Origin: Antedon bifida
Lineage: Eukaryota; Echinodermata; Crinoidea; Comatulida; Antedonidae
Length of the DNA stretch: 64,000 bases
Direction of reading: 5' to 3'
Assembly: GCA_963402885.1 (NCBI GenBank)
Contig: OY727096.1
Coordinates: forward strand, 33,399,820 to 33,463,819
Shown here: positions 21,801 to 33,446 of the stretch, piece by piece
How the letters are laid out: each line of letters starts with the position of its first letter
How positions within the stretch are numbered: the stretch's first letter is position 1
Position numbers and translations under genes: made by a program
Notes under the pieces: generated by a model
Told to the model about the DNA's origin: nothing
The model's database searches: none
What the model saw: only the letters and a program-made list of their open reading frames with translations

Positions 21801-23994
21801 GTGTTTTCACATTCATTACTACATTATTATTTAGTATTTAGCTGGTACACATTTGGTTCCCACAGGGTTTGTGTATATTGCAGTATACACAGTTAATTTA
21901 TAATATTACATCAGTTCAACTTTTTATTAATTACAATAGTACACAGTAAATTTGTATTTCAAACACTTCTCTTTTACAGTTCATACATCACATACCACAT
22001 GAACCATGATTTCTCACTGCCTCGTTTAATTGCTTAAGATGGGAAATCTACCATCTTTCGGCTGTTGCCAAAACTAACCCACAATGCAATGCTAAAGTGT
22101 ACTGAAAAAGGGCGCAACCATCTCCTGATGGTATTTTGTTGTAAAATTGAATTATATTTACTCCTTATTATTTTATGAGGAATATTGATTTTTTAAAATT
22201 TTGATTGTCTATCAATGCAATAAAATGTGAATAGTTTAGAAAATTTTGACGCGACAATACATTTATTTTTAGCATAAAGTATTATAATTTATATTATGAA
22301 AGTTGTAATGTTAAGTTGTGTATAATGCATGTTATGTTACCGATTGAATTGGCCAGCATTATTTACTATAACAAACAAATCACTGTTGTCCATGGTTGCA
22401 TGAAATTATTGTAGCAGCAATTGTTTGCTAACTGTTCTATAAAATAATTCCTTTGTGTTGTTTGCAGTTTGCCTCCTCGGCGGTTAAGTTATCACAAATG
22501 ATTTATAATGTCTGTGTACATACACCATGAAGAGGTCATGTGATTTCACTGAGCCAATAACCTTTGAGTGTTTTGTATATGTAATGTTTATATTCTTTGT
22601 GAAATTATTATTTGTTATATTTTGTGTTTTATGCAACAGGGATACTATAAAACTGTTTGAAGTCGCCTATACACAATGAATCTATGTACTGATATCTGAT
22701 TCTTTCTGACACTGGGTACATGATCCCTGCCTTTCAACACCAGGGGCCTTGGTTCGCTATTGGTTCTCATCCAATATTCTTTTTGTTTCTTCATCTATGA
22801 TTCTAAAGCTTGATTCAGACTTGGACAGAGAGTTTAGCTGAACCATCGCGTTACCATGGACAATTGTGTTACATCCAAGTGGGAACCAACTTTAAATCAT
22901 CATCTGTGTTCTATGGTTTGTGTTGATATCAAAAGTTGATGTTTTTATTTCCAAAATAGGTGATTTTTGTGAGGTATGATCACATGGGCTTTAACTAAGA
23001 TGCGTATCCCCAGGTGGGAACTCACCCGTGAAGGAATGGAATGTGCCAAACACAAACTTTGTCCATTCCTAAGATTGAAAGGCAATGTCTATTATAAACT
23101 ATTGTAAATATTATAATCTCTACTACTTTATTACCTTGTTATTGTTGTATTACTAATTGTTAGCATATCATTCAGTACTGATAAATATAACATTTTGCCT
23201 TATGCTATAAAGCATGGTACATACACTGTTTAATAAACATGCCCAACTTGATGTGTTTCACTGTAGTTAGCCACACGACTACATGGATCACTGATTGGGT
23301 CAAAGTTCACCAATTATTGGGTCAAAGTTCACCAATTGGGTCAAAGGCCACAAGTTAACGATAAATTACAAGAAAATAACAAATGACAAAGAAAAGTGTA
23401 TAAAAATAATGCTATGAGAAAATGTGGAAATTTAAAAATAATTTAGCTTTTGGTAATTTGAAGAAACTAAATGAATATTGGAAATTGAATTTAAATGTTT
23501 TTAAAAAGTCAATATAACAAAATGTATAATTATTTTGTGGCGCAAACAATATGTGATATAAGAGTCATCTTAGTATTTGCTTACCCAGTTAACAGTCACT
23601 TCTTCCAATTTCTATGTACACTGTAACATCCATTGTTTTTATTTTTAAAATCATAAATAATACAATCTCTTTTGATGTTGGTAGATTCTTGTAGTTTAAG
23701 TTGTTGTCAAGTTATTAAATCAATTTTCTTTCTTCAATTTTACTAAATCACGTTATGATTGTAACAGCCAATGCATGGCACAAGATGAATAATAAAATGT
23801 TATTCTACAATACAATTGTTTTTTTCCATTATAATGCTTTTATTATTACAGATCATGATATTACTGTTTTGATAGACTATGTTAGAATCTGCTAGTGCTT
23901 CCTCCATTTGTTACAATGTTTTATACTTGATATGTAAACTACAGACATGTAGCTAGCACTATGTGTAAAGTGATTATTTAAGCCACATTTTTCT
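21801..23994. other. Intergenic, BFAR to MBOAT7 (convergent)
   Basis: No coding signal or clear repeat. A short direct repeat of GGGTCAAAGTTCACCAATT lies at about 23,298-23,345. Confidence 0.5.
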
Positions 23995-24199
23995 GTTTTA
24001 TTTCATACGCATCTAACAGCGAGTAACTCACCAATTACTGTACATGATTATTTTATAATTTTGTCATACTTATAAATGAAGCATCATTTGAAGCTTAGGG
24101 AGTGGAGTTGTGAGTTACAACCCAGGCACTAAGTCAGGATTGAGAACTGGACCTTGTTATTGGAAGGCAAGCACATCAACCACCAAGCTACAGCTCCAC
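23995..24199 (-). mobile_element. tRNA-derived SINE, copy 2
   Basis: Same family and orientation as 19,991-20,239. The minus strand begins GGAGCTGTAGCTTGGTGGTT, continues with CTTGCCTTCCAATAACAAGG (anticodon-arm-like, possible TCC anticodon) and AGTTCTCAATCCTGAC (B-box-like), and ends with TCGCTGTTAGATGCGTATG. Tail is less clean than in copy 1. Confidence 0.65.
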
Positions 24200-24280
24200 T
24201 ACAAGACCTTTATGATGGTCTATCTCTGTATAGTAATTTAACCCACCATAGTAGAGGAAACAACAGCAGTATATAAATAC

Positions 24281-24290
24281 TTTATTTATT
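24281..24290 (-). terminator. Candidate MBOAT7 polyadenylation signals
   Basis: TTTATTTATT on the plus strand gives two overlapping AATAAA hexamers on the minus strand, about 300 bp past the MBOAT7 stop. Position fits a short 3'UTR; no closer AATAAA is seen. Confidence 0.45.
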
Positions 24291-24585
24291 TATTTCGTTT
24301 TCTTTCAGTAGGGTATCCCTTAGACTTAGTAATAATATGTAAACTGCTCTTCCAAGGGGCCCTACGACACATTTGAACATAATTTTGAAACAACTTAAAC
24401 TATTTGAGGTACATTGTCATGGACTGGTGCTAAGTAATAGCAAATTAATCATGATTTTAAAAAACCATCTTATATATTAAGTACATAAATTCTGTGCATC
24501 TCCTCTTCCCCTTATTTTTAGCTATGGACGTTTTTTCACAGATTCTGTATAGCTTTAATAATAATACAGATTTCTAGAGCGCACT

Positions 24586-27500
24586 TTAATCTGTCTTCTT
24601 TCCAATACTCTGGCTTGCTTGTTTAATATTATCTTTTTCATCCTTTAACTTCTTTTGTTTTGGTTTGAACACCAAACCAATAATAATAAACAAAACACTA
24701 AATATGTGAGGGATAAAATAAACAGAACTCCAGAATCGTATTGTGTCTTTCCAAGATAATAATAAGAAACCCATAGCCAGATAATCAAGACCTCTGCTTC
24801 TAATAAACCAGTTGAGTTTACGGTAGATCCAGGAATTCTCTTCCGTGCGGAATGCTTGTATCATAAGGTCTTCTGCCAAGAGCATGATGGGAATGGTGAG
24901 GAAACTCAGGAAGTAACCAGGATGAACACCATGCCAGATGGCACTCACAAACAGTGTAATGGAAGTTCTGCAAATATGAAAAGTTGGTGGAAATTATTCG
25001 GCATGCTGTGACAAATGGGAGCAACCTTTCAAAAATTAACGAAATGTTTGGTTTTTAGAATACATTTTACATAGTAATACTGTATGTAATGCTCTGTCTA
25101 CACTACATGGTAGTGATATGATATCATCATATCCATATATGGGCATATCAAATCAATCTCTTTATTCATCAATAACAAATACAATAGAAAACACTTTTTT
25201 GTCACATAAAATTTGAGAATTTGAAGTTTCTATATTATTATGTTACACCTATATTGAACTATATTGAAATTGGAAAATATTTACAAACAAAACGAAAGAT
25301 ATTCTCACTAATTTTACTTTCTTTTTAGAAATCGCATGGTATACTGCAAACCTTAACATTACTATATTGAATGAGTTTCTAAACAATGAACCAGTTACCG
25401 TAGCGGTTTGATTGGGCATCGGACGTAAATGTAGTTCTTCAACCACCATTGTACCGTCATATTCCAGTAGCGCATCGCATCACGCAGCGTTGACACCGTG
25501 TCACACGTGTAACCATCAATGTTGTGGATTGTTTCAAAGTTGTAATCTGTACTTAATATTTCACTACAACAAAAATTATAACAATTTTAATTTCATTGCT
25601 ATTATTTTAAACAACTGTAATATTTTTAAACATTTAATTTACCCAGTACAGGCAATGTGTAACAAGACAGAAGAACGTGAAAAGACATTTTTATTGGTTC
25701 ACTGTTGCCACAGATAATCAAATGCAACTAGAGAGCACAGAAGCAATAGAGCATAAAGCGCATCTGGGCACGCTCACAAAGTATTTAGTTTAAATGCCTG
25801 TTGTAACAATAACCACACATTTTCAAACTGAAAGACATGTTTAAATGTAAATTATATTGTTGATACTGTATATTGAGGAGCTTTACCTATCTTGAGGCAG
25901 TGGTTTAGTAGGTCCCTGACCACATTTAGGATTTGTTTGAGTAGGGTAGGCACCTAAACCAGCAAGTATACAGACAACTTCCGACAGGACCCACGCCGAA
26001 AACATCCGCAGTCTGAACACGATGAACACCGGAAACATAAACACATATCTGAAATATAAAACAAACATTGTTAGTCTAAAATGAAACTCTGCAGGTTTCT
26101 TTTTCTTTTAAGTCTGTTCGTTTTTATTTTCATTAATTATAGTTTGGACACAACTCTGTCGTGCTACAATGGTGATGGAAATGATGTCATCACTGAGGCA
26201 TTATACAAAATAACAATCATCTTTACATGATTGTAGTATCATATTTCTTACCTGTACCAAAATGGGTTGTCATAGAATTCATCTTCCCTGATATAGTTGA
26301 TGTAGAAATACTGAGACAGCAACAGATAAGCACCACCGAATGGAATGACGTACTTAAGACGGTTTAAAGCAGGCTTTAATGTTGGTATATCACATGTTTG
26401 CTTGATCATATCTCTGTACACTTTGTATTTATAATAAGGTCCTTAACACACAAACAAATAAATCATTAGTTATATTTTTCTTTATATAGAAAATTGGGTG
26501 TTGGGGAGCTGAGGCTTCTCAAATATCTTTGTATACAAGGGAAAAACACAATCATATCTTCCTGGTCATCTATTAGAATCCATTAGTAAAGTTAAATCTT
26601 GTGAAACAATTCTACAATATAAGAAACAGAAAAAAGAAAGGACACCCTCTACATTCTGGTAGTTCTGCATGATTTGTTACATTATGTGCGACATACAAGT
26701 GTTGCTACTGTCTTTAAAATGCACTTGCCTGTTAGTATACCAATGTAGCAATATGCATACATAAATACATCTATTATACCAGGTGCCTCATCAATCACTG
26801 CCATCAATGTTCTGTTGTCTATCTCGTCTGTTTTTGATTTTGCTATTTTTTCCTTTGCCTTCCATGAGTCCTGTACCTCAAATGCAAGTCCAACCATCTA
26901 CCAACAAATAATAATTATAATATATTTGTGTTTGTATACAACAAGTTAATCTGATATTTGTATTCTTATTCTTATTTTTAAAATTTCATTCACATTATAC
27001 TTTCCCTTGTTTTTTTATGTTTTCCCAATATAGAAGTTCCTTTTATAGTCAGTCAGACTGAGAATGTCCACACCCTCAGCATTTTTTTAAAACTCTTTTT
27101 CAAAATCAACACAATTCTCTTTTGTATACACTTGTATTTGTAGGTATTGGTGCAAACTTTACGTACCCTTAGAGTTAACAGCAGCTGAACAACATTTGAA
27201 AAGGAAGTTGGAGGCGGTAATCCAAAATAATGTGTTGTACGGAAAAAAGTGAGATATCCGAACACAAACAGAAACGATAATGTTGGACAGGACCTAAAAA
27301 AAAACAATAAAGACAGATTCATAAGTACACATTTATACTCCTGGGTGAATTGCTATACTATAAAACAAGCCATATTTTACTGTAGCATCCTTGCAACCTA
27401 ATCTCGCATCATAACTGTATGCTTCTGGGTTTGTATGTTTTTAGGAGGGACTAAAAAAAATGTGCATAATGAAAAACAAAAATATACCTTTTGTTGATCT

Positions 27501-27832
27501 CACAATTCTTTTGTTACTCGCAATTATTAATATAGTTTGATAATGATTTGATAATGACAAACAACTCATAGGTCTAGTTTGATTATTAATATTAATACCG
27601 GTACAGGTTTTCACACATACCTTTTACTTGAAAATTTGATAATTAATGAACTAACAAAAGTAGTTATTAGTGAATGTATAATATTGTGTCCACAAACAAT
27701 AGCAACCATGCTTATCCCTGCACCAAAACATAACCATTTTTTTTGGTTAGGAATTTTAATCTGTTGTACCACGTGGCCAAGAGGCATGGAGATAATTAAC
27801 ATCAGTAAGTATATAAATTCATCTTGGCTCAT
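24586..27832 (-). CDS. MBOAT7: MBOAT7 / LPIAT1 lysophosphatidylinositol acyltransferase, complete, seven exons
   Basis: Minus-strand exons: 27621-27832, 27167-27293, 26729-26897, 26252-26441, 25887-26048, 25399-25563, 24586-24967; all phases match and total 468 residues, close to the usual length. The protein starts MSQDEFIYLLMLIISMPLG and is a multi-pass membrane protein. Diagnostic MBOAT7 blocks: VVQLLLTLRMVGLAFEVQD (exons 2-3), YCYIGILTGPYYKYKVYRD (3-4), RYWNMTVQWWL with N321, and SAIWHGVHPGYFLSFLTIP with H354, the conserved MBOAT Asn/His pair. It ends in a Lys-rich cytosolic tail. The family transfers arachidonoyl chains from acyl-CoA to lysophosphatidylinositol at the ER, shaping the phosphoinositide pool. 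The third intron uses a GC donor (ACAG|GCAAGT) instead of GT. Convergent with BFAR; its 5' end faces a large mobile element. Confidence 0.95.
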
Positions 27833-28368
27833 GATTGAAAACTATTTGAAATAAAATAGAATTATAAACATCAAAACAAAAGAGAGTCACTTCCTTTTAT
27901 ACACAAAATTTTTCACAAAGCTAAAATGTCAACAAAAACGTTTGTCGTCCTCTCTAGGCTTAGAATGTAATTGTCAGATTTGTTTAGGTAGCCGATTTGG
28001 AACGCTAATCGTTTTCGAAAATTTCCTTTATTGTTTCTGATTATATGGAACATGAAAGACTACCTTATTTTCGCTACGATGTGAGGCTTCACTTTACCTT
28101 ATCTAATTTTATAAAAAGAGGCGATTCAATTAATTGCTTTGAATCATTGTTTTAAGAGGAATTTGCATTCATTTGTAAATACTACAATTATTTCCGAAAT
28201 GCTGGTTAACGCATTGCAAATGTTGTAAAACGTTTCTCGCGTTCCATACAAGTAAAAAAGAATAACATTCTCAAGTGACAAAACGGCTCCACAGCGCCGC
28301 CGCTTACTACACATACATCACAGAGAGCTGAGTTTAGTCGGGCAAAAAGTAATTAATTTAGTCGCTAG
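27833..28368. promoter_or_regulatory. MBOAT7 upstream region
   Basis: About 540 bp between the MBOAT7 start codon and the left end of the 5-kb TIR element. It should hold the 5'UTR and core promoter, but no TATA box, initiator or CpG-rich block can be named with confidence. GC content rises slightly towards 28,300. Confidence 0.35.
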
Positions 28369-28479
28369 GCGAGGTATATTCAGAGCGTCATTTCGACGAT
28401 CGAGCATTCTCTACTTCTACGGAGCGCCATTTATGCCTTTATTTACTTCCGAAATAGAAATAGTACTACGGTAACTGGT

Positions 28480-29612
28480 TCAGTGGACCAAATTTAGCAC
28501 CAGTGGAGCACAGTGATATAAAATAGAAATAAGTCACTAATTTTAATATCTTTTCGTATGTTAAAACACTGTGCTCAAGTGGACCCAAGTGATATAAATA
28601 GAAACAATTAGTCATTGAATGTTAATATCTTTTCGTATGCTAATACACTGTGCTCAAGTGGACACAATTTGGAGCCAGTGGAGCATATTGATATAAAATA
28701 GAAATAAGTCACTGAATTTTAATATCTTTTCGTATGTTAATACACACTGTGCTCAAGTGGACCCAATTTGGAGCCAGGGGAGCACAGTGATATAAAATAG
28801 AAATAAGTCACTGAATTTTAATATCTTTTCGTATTTTAATACACTTTGCTCAATTGAACCCTATTTGGAGCCAAGGGAGCACAGTGATATAAAATAGAAA
28901 TAAGTCACTAATTTTAATATCGTTTCGTATGTTATTACATTGTGCTCATGTGGACCCAATTTGGAGCCAGGGGAGCATATTGATATAAAATAGAAATAAG
29001 TCACTGAATTTTAATATCTTTTCGTATGTTAATACACACTGTGCTCAAGTGGACCCAATTTGGAGCCAGGGGAGCACAGTGATATAAAATAGAAATAAGT
29101 CACTGAATTTTAATATCTTTTCGTATTTTAATACACTTTGCTCAATTGAACCCTATTTGGAGCCAAGGGAGCACAGTGATATAAAATAGAAATAAGTCAC
29201 TGAATTTTAATATCTTTTCGTATTTTAATACACTTTGCTCAATTGAACCCTATTTGGAGCCAGGGGAGCACAGTGATATAAATAGAAATAAGTCACTGAA
29301 TTTTAATATCTTTTCGTATTTTATTACACTGTGCTCAAGTGGACCCAATTTGGCGTCAGTGGAGCACAGTGAAATAAAATAGAAATAAGTCACTGAATTG
29401 TAATATCTTTTCGTATTTAATACAATGTACTCAAGTGTACCAAATTTGGCACCAGGCGAGCACAGTGATATAAAATAGAAATAATTCACGGAATTTTAAT
29501 ATCTTTTCGTATGTTACTACACTGTGCTCAAGTGGACCCAACTTGGAGCCAGTGGAGCACAGTGATATAAAATAGAAATAAGTCACTGAATTTTAATATC
29601 TTTTCGTATTAA
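28480..29612. repeat. Minisatellite, about 12 units of ~97 bp
   Basis: The unit contains GAGCACAGTGATATAAAATAG, then AATAAGTCACTGAATTTTAA, TATCTTTTCGTATGTTAATAC and CTGTGCTCAAGTGGACCCAA (each read as a separate block). Spacing between CAGTGATATAAAATAG cores is mostly 95-100 bp, with point changes between units. Inverted units occur at 32,225-32,490 and 33,245-33,335. Confidence 0.9.
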
Positions 29613-29711
29613 GCATATTTGAATACCTACCTGTATGGTACCATACATGTTCGACAATACAGTGTCACATATCTCTATTTAAAAAAAAACAATAAAAAAA
29701 AAAAAAAAAAA

Positions 29712-29783
29712 TATCCGTCGAGGTTCGAACCCCAGCCGATAGCACTCAAAACTGAGCATTACCCGTTACGCCACCAAGTACAT
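29712..29783 (-). pseudogene. tRNA-like pseudogene or SINE head with Pol III boxes
   Basis: On the minus strand an A-box-like TGGCGTAACGGGTAATG is followed by the B box GGTTCGAACCT and then a long T-run, a Pol III type terminator. Acceptor-stem pairing is absent and the T-stem is imperfect, so it is not a functional tRNA. Confidence 0.5.
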
Positions 29784-29871
29784 GACTGAAAAGCTGATAA
29801 TAGTCTATTTATACGTGTATTACGTAATTGATCATTACGTCATAAATATCCTATTAATGTTGCAAAAACCA

Positions 29872-30136
29872 AAATGATCAGTTAGCTCAGTCGTCTGAGC
29901 GTCGTGTTAACAACACGTATGTCGTGGGTTCGATTCCCACGCTGGTCGGTGGAATAGAGTTAAAGGCATGCGGCCACTGTGTTTGGGGTTCACAGATCAT
30001 ACGTCCCCCTTTCCACCACACACCATGAGGCGACAACATCAATGCATCTGGTGATGTGGTGGGAACGACCCCAAAAGGCTGTGGCAGGGCCTTAGTGCTG
30101 AGGCAGGGAGAGCACATTTACCATCTTTTTTTTTTT
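29872..30136 (+). mobile_element. SINE with tRNA-Val(AAC)-like head
   Basis: 29,876-29,948 folds as a cloverleaf. Acceptor GATCAGT pairs with GCTGGTC, D stem GCTC/GAGC, anticodon loop TTAACAA (anticodon AAC) and T arm GTGGG-TTCGATT-CCCAC. A box TAGCTCAG and B box GGTTCGATTCC are intact. An unrelated ~190-bp body follows and ends in a T-run at 30,126-30,136, as in tRNA-derived SINEs. A real tRNA-Val gene is possible but its location inside a mobile element and the long body argue for a SINE. Confidence 0.6.
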
Positions 30137-31265
30137 GGTTCTCGCTAACTGCTTTGATGTTTTAAATTTTATGTTTAGCGCCCTCAATTTAATTTATTGG
30201 TTTAAAAAAGGAATTAATTCTCTTCGTTACGTGTTTAGAAGAGAATTAATTTTATCTCATCGTAGTTTGGTATGCCGTGCGTTTGTTATGCAAATGAGTG
30301 TGCACATGTGCTGTGGGAAAGATGGTATTGTTAGTCATTCGCGATCAACACACAGCACTGTTCAATTTTATTTTGTTAATCTTTTACATTAGAATTGTAA
30401 TTCTACCGTTACACATTATAGTGTACTTTTAAATATCCGTTTCATGCAAGATATTGTATTGTAGGCCTACTAATATGTTGTGAATAAAAGTTTATGGTAG
30501 AATAAATAAATAAATATGTTTTAAGCAGATCTTCGAAATTAAAGCATAATTATGAAGTCGAGTTTTTTAAAACCCAACCTAAAATTCGCATCTGGATAGT
30601 TGAAATTTAACATTATAATTATCAAAGGTGATATGATAATTCTAATTGTATTATAGAAATATTAAAATTAACAAGTAGGCTTTTGTGTGCTAGCTCTGTT
30701 TGTATTTTTTGTTGAATTACCGCCACGGCCGCGTTCATTGCATGTCTCACACTTGGGAAACAATCACCATTGTATGGCTGAAGATTTTTATATTTCGTTT
30801 CATAATTTCCGAGGACTAAGCTTTCATTCTTAGCTCTGCCCCAACCATGGTGAGCTTAACTGGAGACTTAATATTTTAATTTCATATTTCAATAAATATT
30901 TTTTTCAAAATTGTCTTTGCTCAGCAGCCCCAATCATGGTGGGGTAGTGAAGACTCTTATATATCATGTTTCAAAATACTATAGGTGTCATTTCTGGGGA
31001 CCTTGTAGCTATTTTAAACAGTTTGGTAAGCCCTGCGTTGTTATGCAAATGAGTTTTTAAATTTTTACTCTTTTTTTTGGCTTTCGCTACATGTATTTGA
31101 TCTCGTAAATTTTATGTTTAGCGGCCTCAATTTTAATGTAAAAAAGGAATTAATTATCTTCGTTACGCGTTACGTGTTGAGAAGAGAATGTATCTCTCAT
31201 CATAGTTTGGTATGCCGTTCGTTGTTATACAAATGAGTTTGTGCAGGTGTAGTAGGAAAGATGGT
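30137..31265. repeat. Interior of 5-kb element: diverged octamer-bearing units
   Basis: Blocks around 30,160-30,390 and 31,060-31,265 are diverged copies of one another. They share TTTTATGTTTAGCG, CTTCGTTACG, GTTTGGTATGCCGT, TTATGCAAATGAG (TTATACAAATGAG at 31,227) and AAGATGGTATTGTTA. A further ATGCAAATGAG lies near 31,043. No coding frame of interest. Confidence 0.65.
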
Positions 31266-31943
31266 ATTGTTAAGTCATTCGCGGTCAACCGCGCCCCACC
31301 GTTGAATTTTGATTTTGTTAATCAATGTTGCAACATTGGTAGCGAAATGTCCGATTCTTCATAGTAGTTGGTGTGTATGGCCGCGCCGTCCCAGAATAAA
31401 CATGTTTTAAACAGATAGTCATTTTCGGGTATTTTAAACAGTTTAGTATGTGCGTGCGTTGTTATGCAAATGAGTCTGTGCAGGTGTATTATGGTAAAGA
31501 TGGTATGTTAGTCATTCGCGGTCAACACGCCACACTGTTAAATTTTGATGCTGTTAATTATTTACATTAGAAGATGTTTCAAATCATGTAAATAAAATAT
31601 TTTAATATTGTTAAGTCATTCGCGGTCAACCGCGCCACACCGTTGAATTTTGATTTTGTTAATCAATGTTGCAACATTGGTAGCGAAATGTCCGATTCTT
31701 CATAGTAGTTGGTGTGTATGGCCGCGCCGTCCCAGAATAAACATGTTTTAAACAGATAGTCATTTTCGGGTATTTTAAACAGTTTAGTATGTGCGTGCGT
31801 TGTTATGCAAATGAGTCTGTGCAGGTGTATTATGGCAAAGATGGTATTAGTCATTCGGGTGTCAACACGCCACACTGTTAAATTTTGATGCTGTTATTTA
31901 TTTACATTAGAAGATGTTTCAAATCATGTAAATAAAATATTTT
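31266..31943. repeat. 341-bp tandem duplication (two units)
   Basis: ATTGTTAAGTCATTCGCGGT starts at 31,266 and again at 31,607. The two units are almost identical and both end AATAAAATATTTT. Each contains GTTATGCAAATGAGTCTGTG and a CAATGTTGCAACATTG palindrome. This is a recent duplication of the older units to the left. Confidence 0.9.
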
Positions 31944-32224
31944 CCGGGCGGGAAGCTAGCAGTTCCCCTCGTTTAGTTTGCAAAAGTAATCTCGAAAAGA
32001 ACTCGATGTGGAAAAGAAGCCCACCCAAGAGTACTAAAAATGAAGGAGCACATGGGCTTCTTTTCGAGGTTTTATGGCAGTCTGGAAAATGGAAAATAAT
32101 GCTATGCAACTTTGTTTCTGATTTAGAAAAAATGCCACTTCACATTTACAATCCTCAAAATATCTCTCTTTCAAAATAAAAGAAAAACAATATTCATTAT
32201 TTTCCATAAAAAAAAAAAATCCAC
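31944..32224. other. Interior of 5-kb element with a short hairpin
   Basis: Holds an inverted pair GAAAAGAAGCCCA / TGGGCTTCTTTTC (about 32,012-32,064). No gene seen; the left flank GGGCGGGAAGCTAGC is GC-richer. Confidence 0.5.
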
Positions 32225-32489
32225 TGGTGCCAAGTGGGTCCACTTGACCACAGTGTATTAACATACGAAAAGATTGAAACTTTATTTCTATTTTATATAA
32301 CTGCTCCCCTGGTACCAAATTGTGTCTACTTGAGCACAGTGTTTTATACGAAAAGATATTAAAATTTAGTGACTTTATTTCTATTTTATATCACTGTGCT
32401 CCACTGGGGCCAAATTGGGTCCACTTGAGCACATTGTATTAACATACGAAAAGATATTAAAATTTAGTGACTTTATTTCTATTTTATTT

Positions 32490-33245
32490 TTTTATTAAAC
32501 CTTATTTTGTGAGGGTGATCCTAAACAGCATATGCAGACAGTCAAAAACATATATGAAAAAACGGATGAACTATGTTAAAAAAATGTATAATATATATGT
32601 ACTTAAATACAAAAATATAGTCTACAATACTATACAAAACGTTGAGTTTTTTCTTTTGGGATTAAAATATTTTTTTAGAGCAGACTTAAAATTATTTATT
32701 GTTACCGCATTTCTTAGTTTGGTGGGTAGCAAATTCAGGTATGTTGGTGCTCTATAGATGAAGCTGTTCTTAAAAGTTTCAGTTTTAGGGAAAGGGGCGA
32801 CAAATTTCCTCTCACTGACACTTCGGGTACATCGATGATTTGGAATTCTGGCAAGACTCAGGGCAAGGTATTCCGGAGCAAGATCATTTGCAGACCTGTA
32901 GGCAAGGCAGCCCAGTTGTAGATGCATGCGATCTTGGACTGTTAGTTCGTGGTGTGAGAGGATGAGCTTTAAGGATAATGCGAAGTGCTCTATTTTGAAT
33001 GGTCTGTATTCGGTCAATATTCGACCTGATTCCCCAAACACTACATCAATAGTCAATGTGTGGGAGGATTATAGTGTTATAGAGGAGTATGGATGTGTGT
33101 TTATTAATGAAATGACCCAGCACGCGATAAGATGGAGATGGACAAGCCCAGTTTGGAACGGAGTTTATTTACATGAAAAGAAAAAGATAAATTTGAATCA
33201 ATGTGAATGCCAAGATGTTTCTGTTTGTCAGTTTGTGATATGGGT
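32490..33245 (-). pseudogene. 3' end of a CR1/L2-like LINE reverse transcriptase, frameshifted
   Basis: Minus-strand translation shows the usual C-terminal end of a LINE polymerase: KLGLSISILSRAGSF, a LYNTIILPHIDYCSVWG block, then (32,622-33,056) MHLQLGCLAYRSANDLAPEY, a basic segment and SFIYRAPTYLNLLPTKLRNA followed by FKSALKKYF. The parts sit in different frames, so it is broken, and the YxDD palm is absent, a typical 5' truncation. It interrupts the inverted ~97-bp array at the right end of the host element, so it inserted later. Confidence 0.8.
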
Positions 33246-33446
33246 ATATACGAAACGATATTAAAAGTAGTGACTTTTATTTCTATTTTATATCACTGTG
33301 CTACCCTGGTGCTAAATTGGGTCCACTTGAGCAGTTACCGTAGTACTATTTCTATTATTGAAGTTAATAAAGGCATAAATGGCGCTCCGTAGAGAAATAG
33401 AGAATGCTCCAGTCGTCAGAATGACGCTCTGAAAATACCTCGCTAG

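Larger units (their letters stand above)
28369..33443. mobile_element. 5.07-kb TIR element with minisatellite ends
   Basis: Terminal inverted repeats of about 170 bp (28,369-28,540 versus 33,270-33,443). They share GCGAGGTAT, TTCAGAGCGTCATT, GAGCATTCTCT, GGAGCGCCATTTATGCC and TAGTACTACGGTAACTG. The trinucleotide TAG flanks both ends (28,366-28,368 and 33,444-33,446) as a possible target duplication. Inside each TIR a ~97-bp minisatellite continues, in inverted orientation at the two ends. The interior has a tRNA-like pseudogene, a tRNA-Val-like SINE, a 341-bp tandem duplication and a LINE fragment that splits the right array. No transposase is recognisable, so it is non-autonomous. Confidence 0.8.

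Noticed and set aside
28480..29612. CRISPR-like array
   Set aside because: The ~97-bp units are contiguous tandem repeats without unique spacers, in a eukaryotic context; a minisatellite.
32926..33264. 112-codon plus-strand frame
   Set aside because: Antisense to the LINE reverse-transcriptase fragment, which explains its openness.
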